DNA of 64,000 nucleotides, from assembly GCF_000224145.3 (NCBI RefSeq), contig NC_020167.2:1354690-1418689 (forward strand). The letters run 5' to 3'. A program made the position numbers and the translations under genes. Below are positions 11,182-21,875 of this stretch, piece by piece. The DNA is from Ciona intestinalis (taxonomy: Eukaryota > Chordata > Ascidiacea > Phlebobranchia > Cionidae). The notes below the pieces were generated by a model that was not told the origin of the DNA, searched no databases, and saw nothing but the letters and a program-made list of their open reading frames with translations. Numbering within the stretch: the stretch's first letter is position 1; every line of letters begins with the position of its first letter.

Positions 11182-13492
11182 ATGGACAATGACACTCTTA
11201 CAGTTAAGTTTTACAATCAATGTGATGCTGATTTTTGGAATGCAATACCTGGAGATCAGGTAATAAAGAAATAAGACCTACTATTTAAATTTTACCAAAT
11301 TTTAATGCTTCTTATTAAACCAAAAAAAGTAATGTACTTATGTGTCAAGGAGTTGGATAATTTCAATAGCACAATACAATATATAGATGAAAACCAGTAG
11401 GCTATAATATGTAGGTGTTTAGTCAGTATGTGTGGGCGAATGTAGCGAAATAAGAAAGCCTTATATATTAGGAGGGGTAAGTTGGGACACCTTTAGCACA
11501 TAATAACCAAATATCCTGATCGTGATAATTCTTTGAATATTCTTTGTTTACCACCGAATGGGACGAGAAAGTAAAATGAAAAGCGTCTCATCTTCCCCAA
11601 CCTACTATATGTCAGACTTTGTTCATTACCCAACACCCAGACTGTTTTACATACCACCGTTGTGACTCGGAACTGACTAAGTTTGCTTCTGAACTTCATG
11701 TGATATAGCAATACAGGGAAAGACCCCTTACGAGTTAAACCATATGTGCAACTTTGTAAATAAATGTTTGTCTTTATGGTTTACAAATTGAACAACCCAT
11801 TAGTGTACTTGTATAAGCACGAGAATCATGTCCTTGGGCAGAACATTCATGACAATTGCCTTAAACCAGTGGTCACTAATTTGTCAGAATTATCAGCCAT
11901 ACAATATAAATAAATATACAAATAAAATTTATTATTTCATTCAAAAGATATGCTTTAGGCAAAAAGACATAACGAATATTTTTACAGAGATACAAGTGTT
12001 GGGGTGACATTTGCACAACATTGTCGCGACAATGCTTAGTAAATGAAAAAACAAAAAAGCTCATATATGGGTTGTTAAGTGGAGATACTTCTAGGCCTCT
12101 GGGTTGTGGTTAGTACTACTTTACTAACAAGATTCTAGAATTTTTAATTTCTAAGAAATACTATATTCCACACTTACAAGAATTAACAATTAACTTATAC
12201 CATTTAAGCACTTATTAACTTTTTTTGACATTTTGTATCATGCATTTGCAACTATTGTTTATTTCAGATCAAGATGTCAGGGAAAGATCAGAGGACAGAA
12301 AAAGAAAAAAGATTAGTGAAAGATCTTTCATGCTTTTAACAGCAAGGTTTGGTTCAACTCAACCACGTAAAGATTCATGTTACCTTGTACAACAGGTTAT
12401 TCAACTTTTACATTTTCTATTTTGAAATTTAAACTATTTTGTGTATTGTTTTTATTAGGTTCAAAATTTAAGCAATTCCATTGTGAACTATGATGGAGAA
12501 ACTCTTAGGTTGGTAGAACCTGGGTTTTATTCTGTATTATATGCAAATGCTGTTGTTTTGTGGCTCAGTTTACATTGTTTTCCGATAGTTGGTTTGGTGG
12601 AGAAATGACAATGGATGAAGCAGAAAAACGACTTGAATTCAAACCAGATGGAACATACCTTGTTCGGTTTAGTGAAGGTTATGCTGCTCAAGGTTGGTTT
12701 CAACATTAATTTTGATAAAGAATCAAACTTGTATTTGCTATGCATCTGCGCAAACATCATGACGAAGAATAAAACTTGTACAGATAAAATGGGCACCACA
12801 CTACGTGCCTGTGAAAACCAGCTTATGAGTGATATAAGCTTACTGCCTGTGTCCAGTTTCTAAAAATCTTTCCATGAAGCTTACAGAGAAAATCCCCCTC
12901 TGTTCAGTAACTTCACAGGTGTTACACAACAGATAAATTATGTACCATCTTTTGTACTGCTATTTGTTTACTGATCCTTTTCCTTTTAGGTGGTTTCGCA
13001 TTCTCAGTTAAAGGGGTAGTTAAAAAGAAGCCTGCTGAAGGGGTAGTAAAAAAGAAGCCTGCTGAAGGATCATCATCCCACAGCATTTACCATTACAGAA
13101 TTTTGGTAAAACATATAATTTAAATATATAAATAACAAACAATACAATAAAATTAAGTAAAAAAGTATGAAAACTTTTACCAAGCACAAATCAAATTATG
13201 TTACTGTTTACCCCCCCAGTATTCATTTTGTATATGATTGCTTTTATCTTAATGCTGTATAACTTTTGATTTAAATGTTTCTCTTCGAAAGGGTCATCCT
13301 GAGACTGCAAGTAGTAGTAATAAATACGATGCTCAACTGAGACTTGATGTGGGTGGGGAAGAGCACGAACTAACATATCCGAATATAGTTGATTTTGTTA
13401 AAAATCGAATTCATGGCCATACATTTGATGGTATTCAGGCAGAGTTTGTTTGCCGTAACCTGAAGTTCAATGATATATTGGGTGGTAGATAA
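11182..13492 (+). CDS. SH2-domain protein, copy A
   Basis: Proposed exons are 11182-11259, 12268-12395, 12459-12508, 12589-12692, 12990-13105 and 13292-13492 (TAA). An SH2 domain begins at WFGGEMTMDEAEKRL and carries the phosphotyrosine-binding Arg in GTYLVRFSE, followed by GGFAFSVKG and YHYRIL. Before it lies a small block, RSFMLLTARFGSTQ...SCYLVQQ, that is repeated in copy C and is not part of a standard SH2. Exon 1 ends in phase 0 but exon 2 needs one extra base, so an unseen small exon or another first exon is likely and the N-terminus is uncertain. The exon-5 segment VVKKKPAEG is present twice (once in copy B). SH2 domains bind phosphotyrosine peptides; I cannot name an orthologue. Confidence 0.75.
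11465..11609. mobile_element. palindromic MITE, internally deleted copy
   Basis: Begins TATTAGGAGGGGTAAG and ends CTTCCCCAACCTACTATA, with the family interior shortened (about 145 bases instead of 195). It sits in the first intron of SH2 copy A. The duplicate unit has the same shortened element at 15747-15891, so the insertion is older than the duplication. Confidence 0.75.
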
Positions 13493-13768
13493 TAAGATTT
13501 TATTATTTCTTTATTTCTCTTTTTATTCTTTAAACAAGCCTTAAGTTTTCAAGTTTAGTAATTTTCATATTAGTTTCTTAGAACCTTTTACATGACTTTA
13601 TTTGTGATTATTCATGAAACCACGTGTTACTTCCCTTAATGTGATTTAAAGGTTTACCATTTTTACATGACTTTATATGTGATTATTCATGCAATAACAT
13701 GTTACTTTCTTTAATGTGATTTTATTCTGTTTACCCAAAAAAACTTTGCAGCTGTGCAGACATCTAGG
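13493..13768. repeat. copy A 3' UTR with a duplicated ~60-bp stretch
   Basis: A stretch with ACATGACTTTATTTGTGATT at about 13590 recurs at about 13666 in slightly changed form, both followed by ATTCATG and a TTACTTTC-like sequence. This is a local tandem duplication in the 3' flank, just before the assembly gap. Confidence 0.6.
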
Positions 13769-14271
13769 NNNNNNNNNNNNNNNNNNNNNNNNNNNNNNNN
13801 NNNNNNNNNNNNNNNNNNNNNNNNNNNNNNNNNNNNNNNNNNNNNNNNNNNNNNNNNNNNNNNNNNNNNNNNNNNNNNNNNNNNNNNNNNNNNNNNNNNN
13901 NNNNNNNNNNNNNNNNNNNNNNNNNNNNNNNNNNNNNNNNNNNNNNNNNNNNNNNNNNNNNNNNNNNNNNNNNNNNNNNNNNNNNNNNNNNNNNNNNNNN
14001 NNNNNNNNNNNNNNNNNNNNNNNNNNNNNNNNNNNNNNNNNNNNNNNNNNNNNNNNNNNNNNNNNNNNNNNNNNNNNNNNNNNNNNNNNNNNNNNNNNNN
14101 NNNNNNNNNNNNNNNNNNNNNNNNNNNNNNNNNNNNNNNNNNNNNNNNNNNNNNNNNNNNNNNNNNNNNNNNNNNNNNNNNNNNNNNNNNNNNNNNNNNN
14201 NNNNNNNNNNNNNNNNNNNNNNNNNNNNNNNNNNNNNNNNNNNNNNNNNNNNNNNNNNNNNNNNNNNNNNN
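13769..14271. other. assembly gap (503 N)
   Basis: Unknown sequence. The gap lies exactly where the second duplication unit starts, so the true junction between the two units cannot be read. Confidence 0.99.
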
Positions 14272-14359
14272 TGGTGAAAACTTGTTTGCCGTCTGCATTA
14301 CCCTATACACCTCATGGCTAATTTAGGTTATATATTTAAATTCTATATGTCTTATCTAG

Positions 14360-14473
14360 GAAATTTTTGCTTCTCATTCCGATGGAAAACCTCTTCTTCC
14401 TGCTGCTCGTGTGCAACCAAAGAATGGTGTTTTGCATTGGATCATGGACCAATCTGCAGCCAGCAAATTGTAG
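14360..14473 (+). pseudogene. duplicated last exon of PGLS
   Basis: This is a complete copy of the terminal PGLS exon with its acceptor and stop, stranded without the upstream exons. The first codon is changed from AAA to GAA (Lys to Glu). The frame is intact because the duplication is recent. It could serve as an alternative last exon only by skipping the whole SH2 copy A gene, which is unlikely. Confidence 0.85.
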
Positions 14474-15463
14474 ATTGCAGTCTTTTTAAAAAGGAGTGCT
14501 AATTTTACTTTCTATCACTATCTGTATATATATGCTTTACAAATTGTCTGTGCAATTTTTAAGCCATATATAAATGACGTTTGTATTGGTTACTATAAAG
14601 TAGTTTAACTTAAATCATAGTTGACGTTTTAATGTGTGTTGTATGGCATTTAATTAAATAAATATTATTCGTCTTCATATGAATGTGTATTTAAATAAAG
14701 CTGTGGTCTCGATGCTTCGAAATATTTATAATGTATTTTCCAACATGGTTATAGAGTAAGTAGTTCACCATTAATTGATGACAGTTCATTGTAACCTACA
14801 GGAAGCATCATATGATGCAAAGGGCATTATTTCTACTGTCCGGACTTGTTTTAGCAACCCTGTATCCATGCAAAATACAAACAAATAAAACTACATTGTT
14901 TATAGCGTTATATTATATCCTTTTTTTGTGAAATATGGGTTAGAGGCCCAATACGCCTACCAGTGTGGGCGTAGTAGCAATAATGACGTGTGACATTAAA
15001 CCAACAATATGATTAAATGTAGGTAATGGTTGGTTGTGCCAATCTGTGAATGCAGAATAACACTTGTTTGTTAAAGTGAATGCAGAATAACACCTGTTTG
15101 CTGTTTGAAAAGAATGTACTGCGCGGTAAACACGGGGATTTCCCTGTATTTTGGGAAACTCCCATCTGTTAATTTACATACATATGCTATACTAGGACCG
15201 CTAGGTGGTAGGAAGTATGTTAACTTCCTCTTATCGTTATTTCACTCACTCAGCGAAATATAAAGCAGAAGATCAAGGCAAATTGGCAGTTCTAGTTTCT
15301 TCAGGTTAAATGTAACTGCATTTCCATATACTATATTTTAAAGAGATTATTTTGTTTAACATTTAAGTATATAGTAATGTGGATAACTTTATTACATATA
15401 AGTGTGTTTAGACTATAAAAAACCTATAATTTTTATTGAAATTAATTTATTATTAGCATAACC
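14474..15463. promoter_or_regulatory. spacer before SH2 copy B (duplicate of 10326-11181)
   Basis: Same 3' UTR and promoter-like sequence as in unit 1, with a TATA-like AAATATAAAG near 15256. Two additional stretches near 14743 and 14775-14865 have no counterpart in unit 1. No further gene is seen. Confidence 0.4.
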
Positions 15464-17609
15464 ATGGACAATGACACTCTTACAGTTAAGTTTTACAATC
15501 AATGTGATGCTGATTTTTGGAATGCAATACCTGGAGATCAGGTAATAAAGAAATAAGACCTACTATTTAAATTTTACCAAATTTTAATGCTTCTTATTAA
15601 ACCAAAAAAAGTAATGTATTTATGTGTCAAGGAGTTGGATAATTTCAATAGCACAATACAATATATAGATGAAAACCAGTAGGCTATAATATGTGGGTGT
15701 TTAGTCAGTATGTGTGGGCGAATGTAGCGAAATAAGAAAGCCTTATATATTAGGAGGGGTAAGTTGGGACACCTTTAGCACATAATAACCAAATATCCTG
15801 ATCGTGATAATTCTTTGAATATTCTTTGTTTACCACCGAATGGGACGAGAAAGTAAAATGAAAAGCGTCTCATCTTCCCCACCCTACTATATGTCAGACT
15901 TTGTTCATTACCCAACACCCAGACTGTTTTACATACCACCGTTGTGACTCGGAACTGACTAAGTTTGCTTCTGAACTTCATGTGATATAGCAATACAGGG
16001 AAAGACCCCTTACGAGTTAAACCATATGTGCAACTTTGTAAATAAATGTTTGTCTTTATGGTTTACAAATTGAACAACCCATTAGTGTACTTGTATAAGC
16101 ACGAGAATCATGTCCTTGGGCAGAACATTCATGACAATTGCCTTAAACCAGTGGTCACTAATTTGTCAGAATTATCAGCCATACAATATAAATAAATATA
16201 CAAATAAAATTTATTATTTCATTCAAAAGATATGCTTTAGGCAAAAAGACATAACGAATATTTTTACAGAGATACAAGTGTTGGGGTGACATTTGCACAA
16301 CATTGTCGCGACAATGCTTAGTAAATGAAAAAACAAAAACGCTCATATATGGGTTGTTAAGTGGAGATACTTCTAGGCCTCTGGGTTGTGGTTAGTACTA
16401 CTTTACTAACAAGATTCTAGAATTTTTAATTTCTAAGAAATACTATATTCCACACTTACAAGAATTAACAATTAACTTATACCATTTAAGCACTTATTAA
16501 CTTTTTTTGACATTTTGTATCATGCATTTGCAACTATTGTTTATTTCAGATCAAGATGTCAGGGAAAGATCAGAGGACAGAAAAAGAAAAAAGATTAGTG
16601 AAAGATCTTTCATGCTTTTAACAGCAAGGTTTGGTTCAACTCAACCACGTAAAGATTCATGTTACCTTGTACAACAGGTTATTCAACTTTTACATTTTCT
16701 ATTTTGAAATTTAAACTATTTTGTGTATTGTTTTTATTAGGTTCAAAATTTAAGCAATTCCATTGTGAACTATGATGGAGAAACTCTTAGGTTGGTAGAA
16801 CCTGGGTTTTATTCTGTATTATATGCAAATGCTGTTGTTTTGTGGCTCAGTTTACATTGTTTTCCGATAGTTGGTTTGGTGGAGAAATGACAATGGATGA
16901 AGCAGAAAAACGACTTGAATTCAAACCAGATGGAACATACCTTGTTCGGTTTAGTGAAGGTTATGCTGCTCAAGGTTGGTTTCAACATTAATTTTGATAA
17001 AGAATCAAACTTGTATTTGCTATGCATCTGCGCAAACATCATGACGAAGAATAAAACTTGTACAGATAAAATGGTCACCACACTACGTGCCTGTGAAAAC
17101 CAGCTTATGAGTGATATAAGCTTACTGCCTGTGTCCAGTTTCTAAAAATCTTTCCATGAAGCTTACAGAGAAAATCCCCCTCTGTTCAGTAACTTCACAG
17201 GTGTTACACAACAGATAAATTATGTACCATCTTTTGTACTGCTATTTGTTTACTGACCCTTTTCCTTTTAGGTGGTTTCGCATTCTCAGTTAAAGGGGTA
17301 GTTAAAAAGAAGCCTGCTGAAGGATCACCATCCCACAGCATTTACCATTACAGAATTTTGGTAAAACCTATAATTTAAATATATAAATAGCAAACAATAC
17401 AATAAAATTAAGTGAAAATGAATTAAAACTTTTACCAAGCCCAACCTAAATATGTTACTGTTTACCCCCCCCTTCCCAGTATTCAAACATTTTGTATATG
17501 ATTGCTTTTGCCTTACTGCTGTATAACTTTTGATTTGAATGTTTCTCTTCGAAAGGGTCATCCTGAGACTGCAAGTAGTAGTATGTTGAACCAATTGATA
17601 AAAAGGTAG
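15464..17609 (+). CDS. SH2-domain protein, copy B (C-terminus truncated)
   Basis: Exons correspond one to one with copy A: 15464-15541, 16550-16677, 16741-16790, 16871-16974, 17272-17360 and 17556 onward. The last exon matches copy A only through GHPETASSS, then reads MLNQLIKR and a stop at 17607-17609. The second half of the SH2 domain found in copy A (KYDAQLRL ... VCRNLKFN) is therefore missing. Exon 5 has the VVKKKPAEG segment once. The reading frame upstream is intact. Copy B could be a truncated protein, a dying copy, or spliced onward into copy C; the phases I can read do not join cleanly to the copy C exon at 17744. Confidence 0.6.
15747..15891. mobile_element. palindromic MITE, internally deleted copy (unit 2)
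   Basis: Duplicate of the element at 11465-11609, carried along with the tandem duplication. Confidence 0.75.
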
Positions 17610-17743
17610 TTGTTATTTCTAATACCAACTCCAACAGATGTATCCAATATATACCTTACCATCATTTTATTTACATTTGCTAATATTTTATTAAATTTAA
17701 AAAAACAATATCTGGAAGTTGAATTCATAAATATGTATTCTAG

Positions 17744-19296
17744 GATGAAAAACCCTTAAACAGCATACTTCTAAAGTTTTCAAATGATTTTGGAATGAAT
17801 GAAAAAGGAAAAGAAGCAAAGACAATTTCTAGACTGTTGAAATCAGAACGAGGAGGTGCAGATAAATTTGTATGTATCTGTTGTGATTTATATAAATATA
17901 CATTGTGTATCTTTTAAAGATGGTAATGAAGACCCCGAAGACCTTGTATCAAGAAAATCTTTCTTAAGCTTAACAACAAGATTTAGTTCCACTAAATCTC
18001 TCAATGGTTCTTGTTATTTATTGCAGCAAGTAAGTTTTATATTATGTTTTGTTACACTGTGCCATATTTGCTATTTTTTAAAGGCACACAACGGTGTTAG
18101 TATAGACCCCAGAACCTTATCCTCTATAGTTAAGAGGCCAGTTCAACAACTGTGGATTTTTCATGCGTAATTTTATTTCTTAGATTGGACAACTGGTGGA
18201 GAATTCCATACGTAGAGTTGAGGGAAAAAAATACAGGTAAACTAAATATACAGGTGAAAAAAAAATACAGGTCTTTTTGTTTAAAAGCTTTTTGGACTAA
18301 TTGGCAAAATAAACACTTAAGTTGGTTTGCTGGTGAAATGGAGAAGGAGGAAGCTGAAAGAAGGCTTGGTTCATCTGTTTGCGATCCAGGAACCTATCTT
18401 ATTCGGTTTAGTGATAAGGAAGCATCCAAAGGTATAACATTCTAAAAAGTAAACAATGTGCATTACAAAAGTATGATTTTATATTCCAAAACTGGATTCA
18501 TTTTTATCATTCTAAAAGTTTTTCATGATATAGAGTTTTATTGTGAACATCTTTCATCATCTACAGTGAGGTAAAGTATGTAGAGAAAGAGCAATTTAAA
18601 AATTCTATTGAATGACTTTAATTTATTGAATTATAAACTTTAAAATATATTTTAAGGGGGATTTGTTTTTTCAATCAAAGTAACTGAAACAACAATCAGA
18701 CATTACATGATTGAGGTAAAATTAATTCAATTTTGTTTCAAATTTGTTAACTTAGCTTGCATATTCATTAAACAATGTTGTTTAAGAAATATAGTGTTGT
18801 AATATTGTTATTTTAACTTGATTTTTATAAATTAGCAAATTTATTCCATCGACTATACTGTATTTTAATTTTTTTTTTTAATACTGTATTTTAATTTTTT
18901 TTTTGATTGGAGAAATTACCCTGAATTGATTTATTGTACTTAAACAATATATAAACAATCTTAGTAACTTAGGTATTTTTGTAAATTCTTGTTTCAATGA
19001 GCATTCTAAAAAGTGTTTTTCAATTTTATGTTTGTTTTTGTAAAAAAAATAAGATCATATGTTTTAAATTGTTTTGTTAGGGTAAACCAGATACCGCATG
19101 TAATGGAAATGAATACGATGCTAAGTTAGTTTTGTTGCCAGTACAAGAAGGGAAAGAAAATGAAACCTTTCCAAACCTTGTTACACTTGTTGAAGATAGA
19201 ATTCGCATGCATGAATTTGATGGTGTGAAAGCAAAATATGTTTGTCGTGATCTTCAATTTAATGCTGTGTTTAAGGGTTATAAAAAAACAACATAA
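17744..19296 (+). CDS. SH2-domain protein, copy C (older paralogue)
   Basis: Exons are about 17744-17873, 17920-18029, 18184-18236, 18322-18431, 18657-18715 and 19081-19296 (TAA). The last five have the same order and intron phases as copy A. The pre-SH2 block reads RKSFLSLTTRFSST...SCYLLQQ then IGQLVENSIRRVEG, parallel to copy A. The SH2 domain runs from WFAGEMEKEEAERRL through GTYLIRFSD, GGFVFSIKV and YDAKLVLL to YVCRDLQFN, with the binding Arg kept. The first exon differs from copies A and B; an ATG at 17795 is a candidate start, and splicing from copy B is another possibility. Copy C is far more diverged than A and B are from each other. Confidence 0.7.
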
Positions 19297-20335
19297 TAAC
19301 AAAATTAAAAAAAAAGTGGACGTTCCGAAATAAAATTGTGCCATCAATTTAGAATGCAAAAATTATTCTTCTTGTTAAAGTCCATCTATTATTGTTGTTG
19401 CTTTTAAACATTTCCTAAATTGTAAATATGCTATTTTTCATTTACACCTTCAGTTTGTGTTATATATATTACCATTTGTTTATTGCGCAGTAGTCCGTGT
19501 GAACAAATTTTTTTTTTGTAAAATGAGCTTACCTGTCCATTTTCTTGCTTCTTGGTTAATTTCATTCCCTATTTTATTACTTAACTGTGTTTGTGTATTT
19601 TAAACCCAATATTATAAACATATATATTGCTTTAATTTGTTGTAGTTTATCAAAACGTGAACAATTTTGTAAATTCGTGTGTTTTTCCAAAATGTGATCA
19701 TTTGAATATTTTTAATAACAGCTTTTTTATAACATTGGTGTCTGATTATTAACTTGTACTTTTATAATTACAGAGGTATGTGAGGGATTTAATGTTAAGG
19801 TAAATGTGATATTTGTAACATTCCTGTGCTGGGTATTTGTGAAAGAAGAATTTTAAACCAAGTCAAAATTTAAAGATGAATGAGAAGAAGATTCTGTTAT
19901 TATCAAAATTATCGAACCAAGTTTGTTTATAATGAACACAGGTTGACTTGCTCATACACTAACATAAGATACATTATAATCATATTGCAAAACTAGTAAC
20001 ATAACAAGTAACAACTAGTTTTCCGTACTTAGTATCTCTCAAGCGGGCATGAGATGTGTAAAATAAAACACCTGTGTTATACCTTCAGTTACCCTACCAC
20101 ATGATTATAGGTAATTGATTTATTTTTGTAGTTATACTAGTTCATTTTTATATTAGTTCAGGGAGTAGGTTAATATATACTTGACATCTGCTTTACCACA
20201 TAATTTAACCTTGCATTCTTATTACAGTATATTTGCTGAATTTCCAGAAACAATGTGTTTGAGTATTTATTTACTTTTTACCTTTATTTTCTTGTAAATC
20301 TAAATAAATAAGATTTTTAACTGAACATATAAACC
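19297..20335. other. intergenic, AT-rich
   Basis: About 1 kb without a recognisable gene. A degraded SINE-like tail (AAGTAACAACTAGTTTTCCG, CACCTGTGTTATACC) lies near 19980-20085. The rest is low-complexity AT-rich sequence, probably the copy C 3' UTR and the upstream region of the LACC1 homologue. Confidence 0.4.
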
Positions 20336-21349
20336 ATGAATAACAATGTCATTGCTGTTCTGGGTAAGTTTGACATGGGAGATTTGGAAGCTGTTTTCTG
20401 TGATTTCCAAGTAAAATGGAGTGAGGACTTTCCAGAGACCAAGCCAGGATTTTTTCTGACTTACTTTCACGGCGATGTTCAATCTAATTTACTCATCAAA
20501 CATTTCAACTGCGATGTTCATATTCTGAAATACTGGTGCCAGTCTAATGAATGTAATGATGAATCATTGGTTCATTCAATCTATTCTTTAAAAGCAGCTA
20601 TTGACAAGCCAAAGTGTTCATCAGGTATGCTGCTGGTACCACCCAATCTGTTCGATCAATGTAGGGATATTGCTTATGTGCTTTTCACATCAATCTATCA
20701 GATAAAAGTAAAATCTTGTTCTTATCTTGAATGGGATATTGTCCAACTGGGGAAAGAAACCAATATTCAAGACCATATTGTAAACTATCTCTCCCAGCTA
20801 AAAACTTCAGATGAAATAAAGTTTTTACAATCAAGTTTGGTCCCATCACAGTTTTATCATGGATATTCACTCCGGTATGGAGGGTTGTCAACTTTTTCTG
20901 ACCATGCTTCACTCAATATGTGTTTTTCTTCACGTAAGAAAGACTGCAAGGAAGTGGTTAACGAAAATCGGATCCGACTGGCAAAAGCTGGTAAAAAAAA
21001 AAAAAAAGCTGGTGGAACGAAACCCAAAGATTTGTTAGTTACAGTTGGTCCTTCACTTGGTGTGTGTTGCTGTGAATTTGGCATTGAAGGTTCAAATCAG
21101 TTTCTATCTATCGACAAAGCTTGTGTTGTGTGGAAAGAAAATCACCCAAAGCCCTTTCTTAATTTAAGGTTGGCTGCTTCTATCTTGCTAGTTAAAGAAG
21201 GTATTCCAAAATCTAATATAGATGATGGAACATCTGATGGATCTGCTCTTGCTACTTGCACGAAATGTGATCCTGATCGAAAGTTGTTTTCGTTTCGTCG
21301 TGATGGACCTCAGTTTGGAAATCAAGTTGGGTTTATTGGAATGAAATAG
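20336..21349 (+). CDS. LACC1: LACC1 (laccase-domain, DUF152) homologue lacking the catalytic segment
   Basis: A single exon encodes 337 residues; human LACC1/FAMIN has 430. The family is the YfiH/YlmD-type purine nucleoside oxidoreductase-phosphorylase. N-terminal and C-terminal parts align well: FYHGYSLRYGGLST, VVNENRIRLAKAG, then VTVGPSLGVCC, CTKCDPDRKLFSFRRDG and FGNQVGFIGMK. Between AKAG and GTKPKDLL about 85 residues expected in the family are missing and are replaced by a short Lys run. The missing part holds the HxxxD-type, ADC and HAGWKG motifs whose His and Cys make the active site. The frame is kept across the junction. AAAAGCTGGT occurs on both sides of the A-run (20984 and 21004), which suggests a microhomology deletion or a collapsed assembly. 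The lack of introns could be ancestral or reflect a retrocopy. Confidence 0.85.
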   Translation: MNNNVIAVLGKFDMGDLEAVFCDFQVKWSEDFPETKPGFFLTYFHGDVQSNLLIKHFNCDVHILKYWCQSNECNDESLVHSIYSLKAAIDKPKCSSGMLLVPPNLFDQCRDIAYVLFTSIYQIKVKSCSYLEWDIVQLGKETNIQDHIVNYLSQLKTSDEIKFLQSSLVPSQFYHGYSLRYGGLSTFSDHASLNMCFSSRKKDCKEVVNENRIRLAKAGKKKKKAGGTKPKDLLVTVGPSLGVCCCEFGIEGSNQFLSIDKACVVWKENHPKPFLNLRLAASILLVKEGIPKSNIDDGTSDGSALATCTKCDPDRKLFSFRRDGPQFGNQVGFIGMK

Positions 21350-21875
21350 AGCCAACGTTATAAATGCAGCTTAGTTTGTACTTTGTTGAAACAATAGGCT
21401 ATTGTATTTGTTTATTAATCCACTAATGCTATGTGGACAGTACATTTATGTATCATTATACAAGCATTTTAATTTGATTTTAAAGCTTTTATGTTTTTAT
21501 TCACTTTGAATTTTGGATCCATTTACACAGTTAGATGTAAATAAAATGTAATTATTAATAATTATTATTGTATCTCGTTTTACAAATATATTTCCATTGT
21601 TTGTTGTTAATATTATTCTTTTTATATATTATTTTGTTATGATGCTATTTATACTTTTAAGTTTAAGTTTACAATAATACGGTTTCAGGTTTGCTGTTTA
21701 TAAGTTCTGTGTTTGTGTCATTCATATTTGTAGTTGTCATTTTATGTTTAATTGCTTTTAGTTGCTTAAAATATATGTTTTATATAATGTAACTTTTCAT
21801 GTTTAGATTTACTAATTGACATTCATAGAATTTATATGCATTTTAAACTCCTGTAAATAAGCACGAAAGTCAAAA
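21350..21875. other. intergenic: LACC1 3' UTR to kinase-Nudix promoter
   Basis: AT-rich sequence with AATAAAATG near 21540 as a possible polyadenylation signal. No gene or repeat family is recognised. Confidence 0.4.

Larger units (their letters stand above)
10123..13318 (+). repeat. tandem duplication, unit 1
   Basis: From 10123 (end of the last PGLS intron) to about 13318 (inside the last exon of SH2 copy A) the sequence recurs at 14272-17582. The offset is about 4148 at the PGLS exon and 4282 across most of the SH2 gene. Exons 1-4 of the SH2 gene are identical by eye and introns differ only at rare bases and a few indels. Unit 2 carries extra sequence near 14743-14865. Unit 1 carries an extra 27-bp coding repeat near 13017-13070. 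Confidence 0.9.
14272..17582 (+). repeat. tandem duplication, unit 2
   Basis: Second copy of 10123-13318. It starts at the gap edge with the end of the PGLS intron and stops matching unit 1 inside the last SH2 exon, just after the codons for TASSS. From there it continues into sequence leading to SH2 copy C. Divergence from unit 1 appears to be around one percent or less outside indels. Confidence 0.9.

Noticed and set aside
13711-14326. Apparent 190-200 residue proteins spanning the N gap
   Set aside because: Their length comes from unknown bases; only a few real codons lie at the edges.
14360-14473. Second PGLS gene
   Set aside because: Only the last exon is present; no upstream PGLS exons occur in the second unit as far as can be read.
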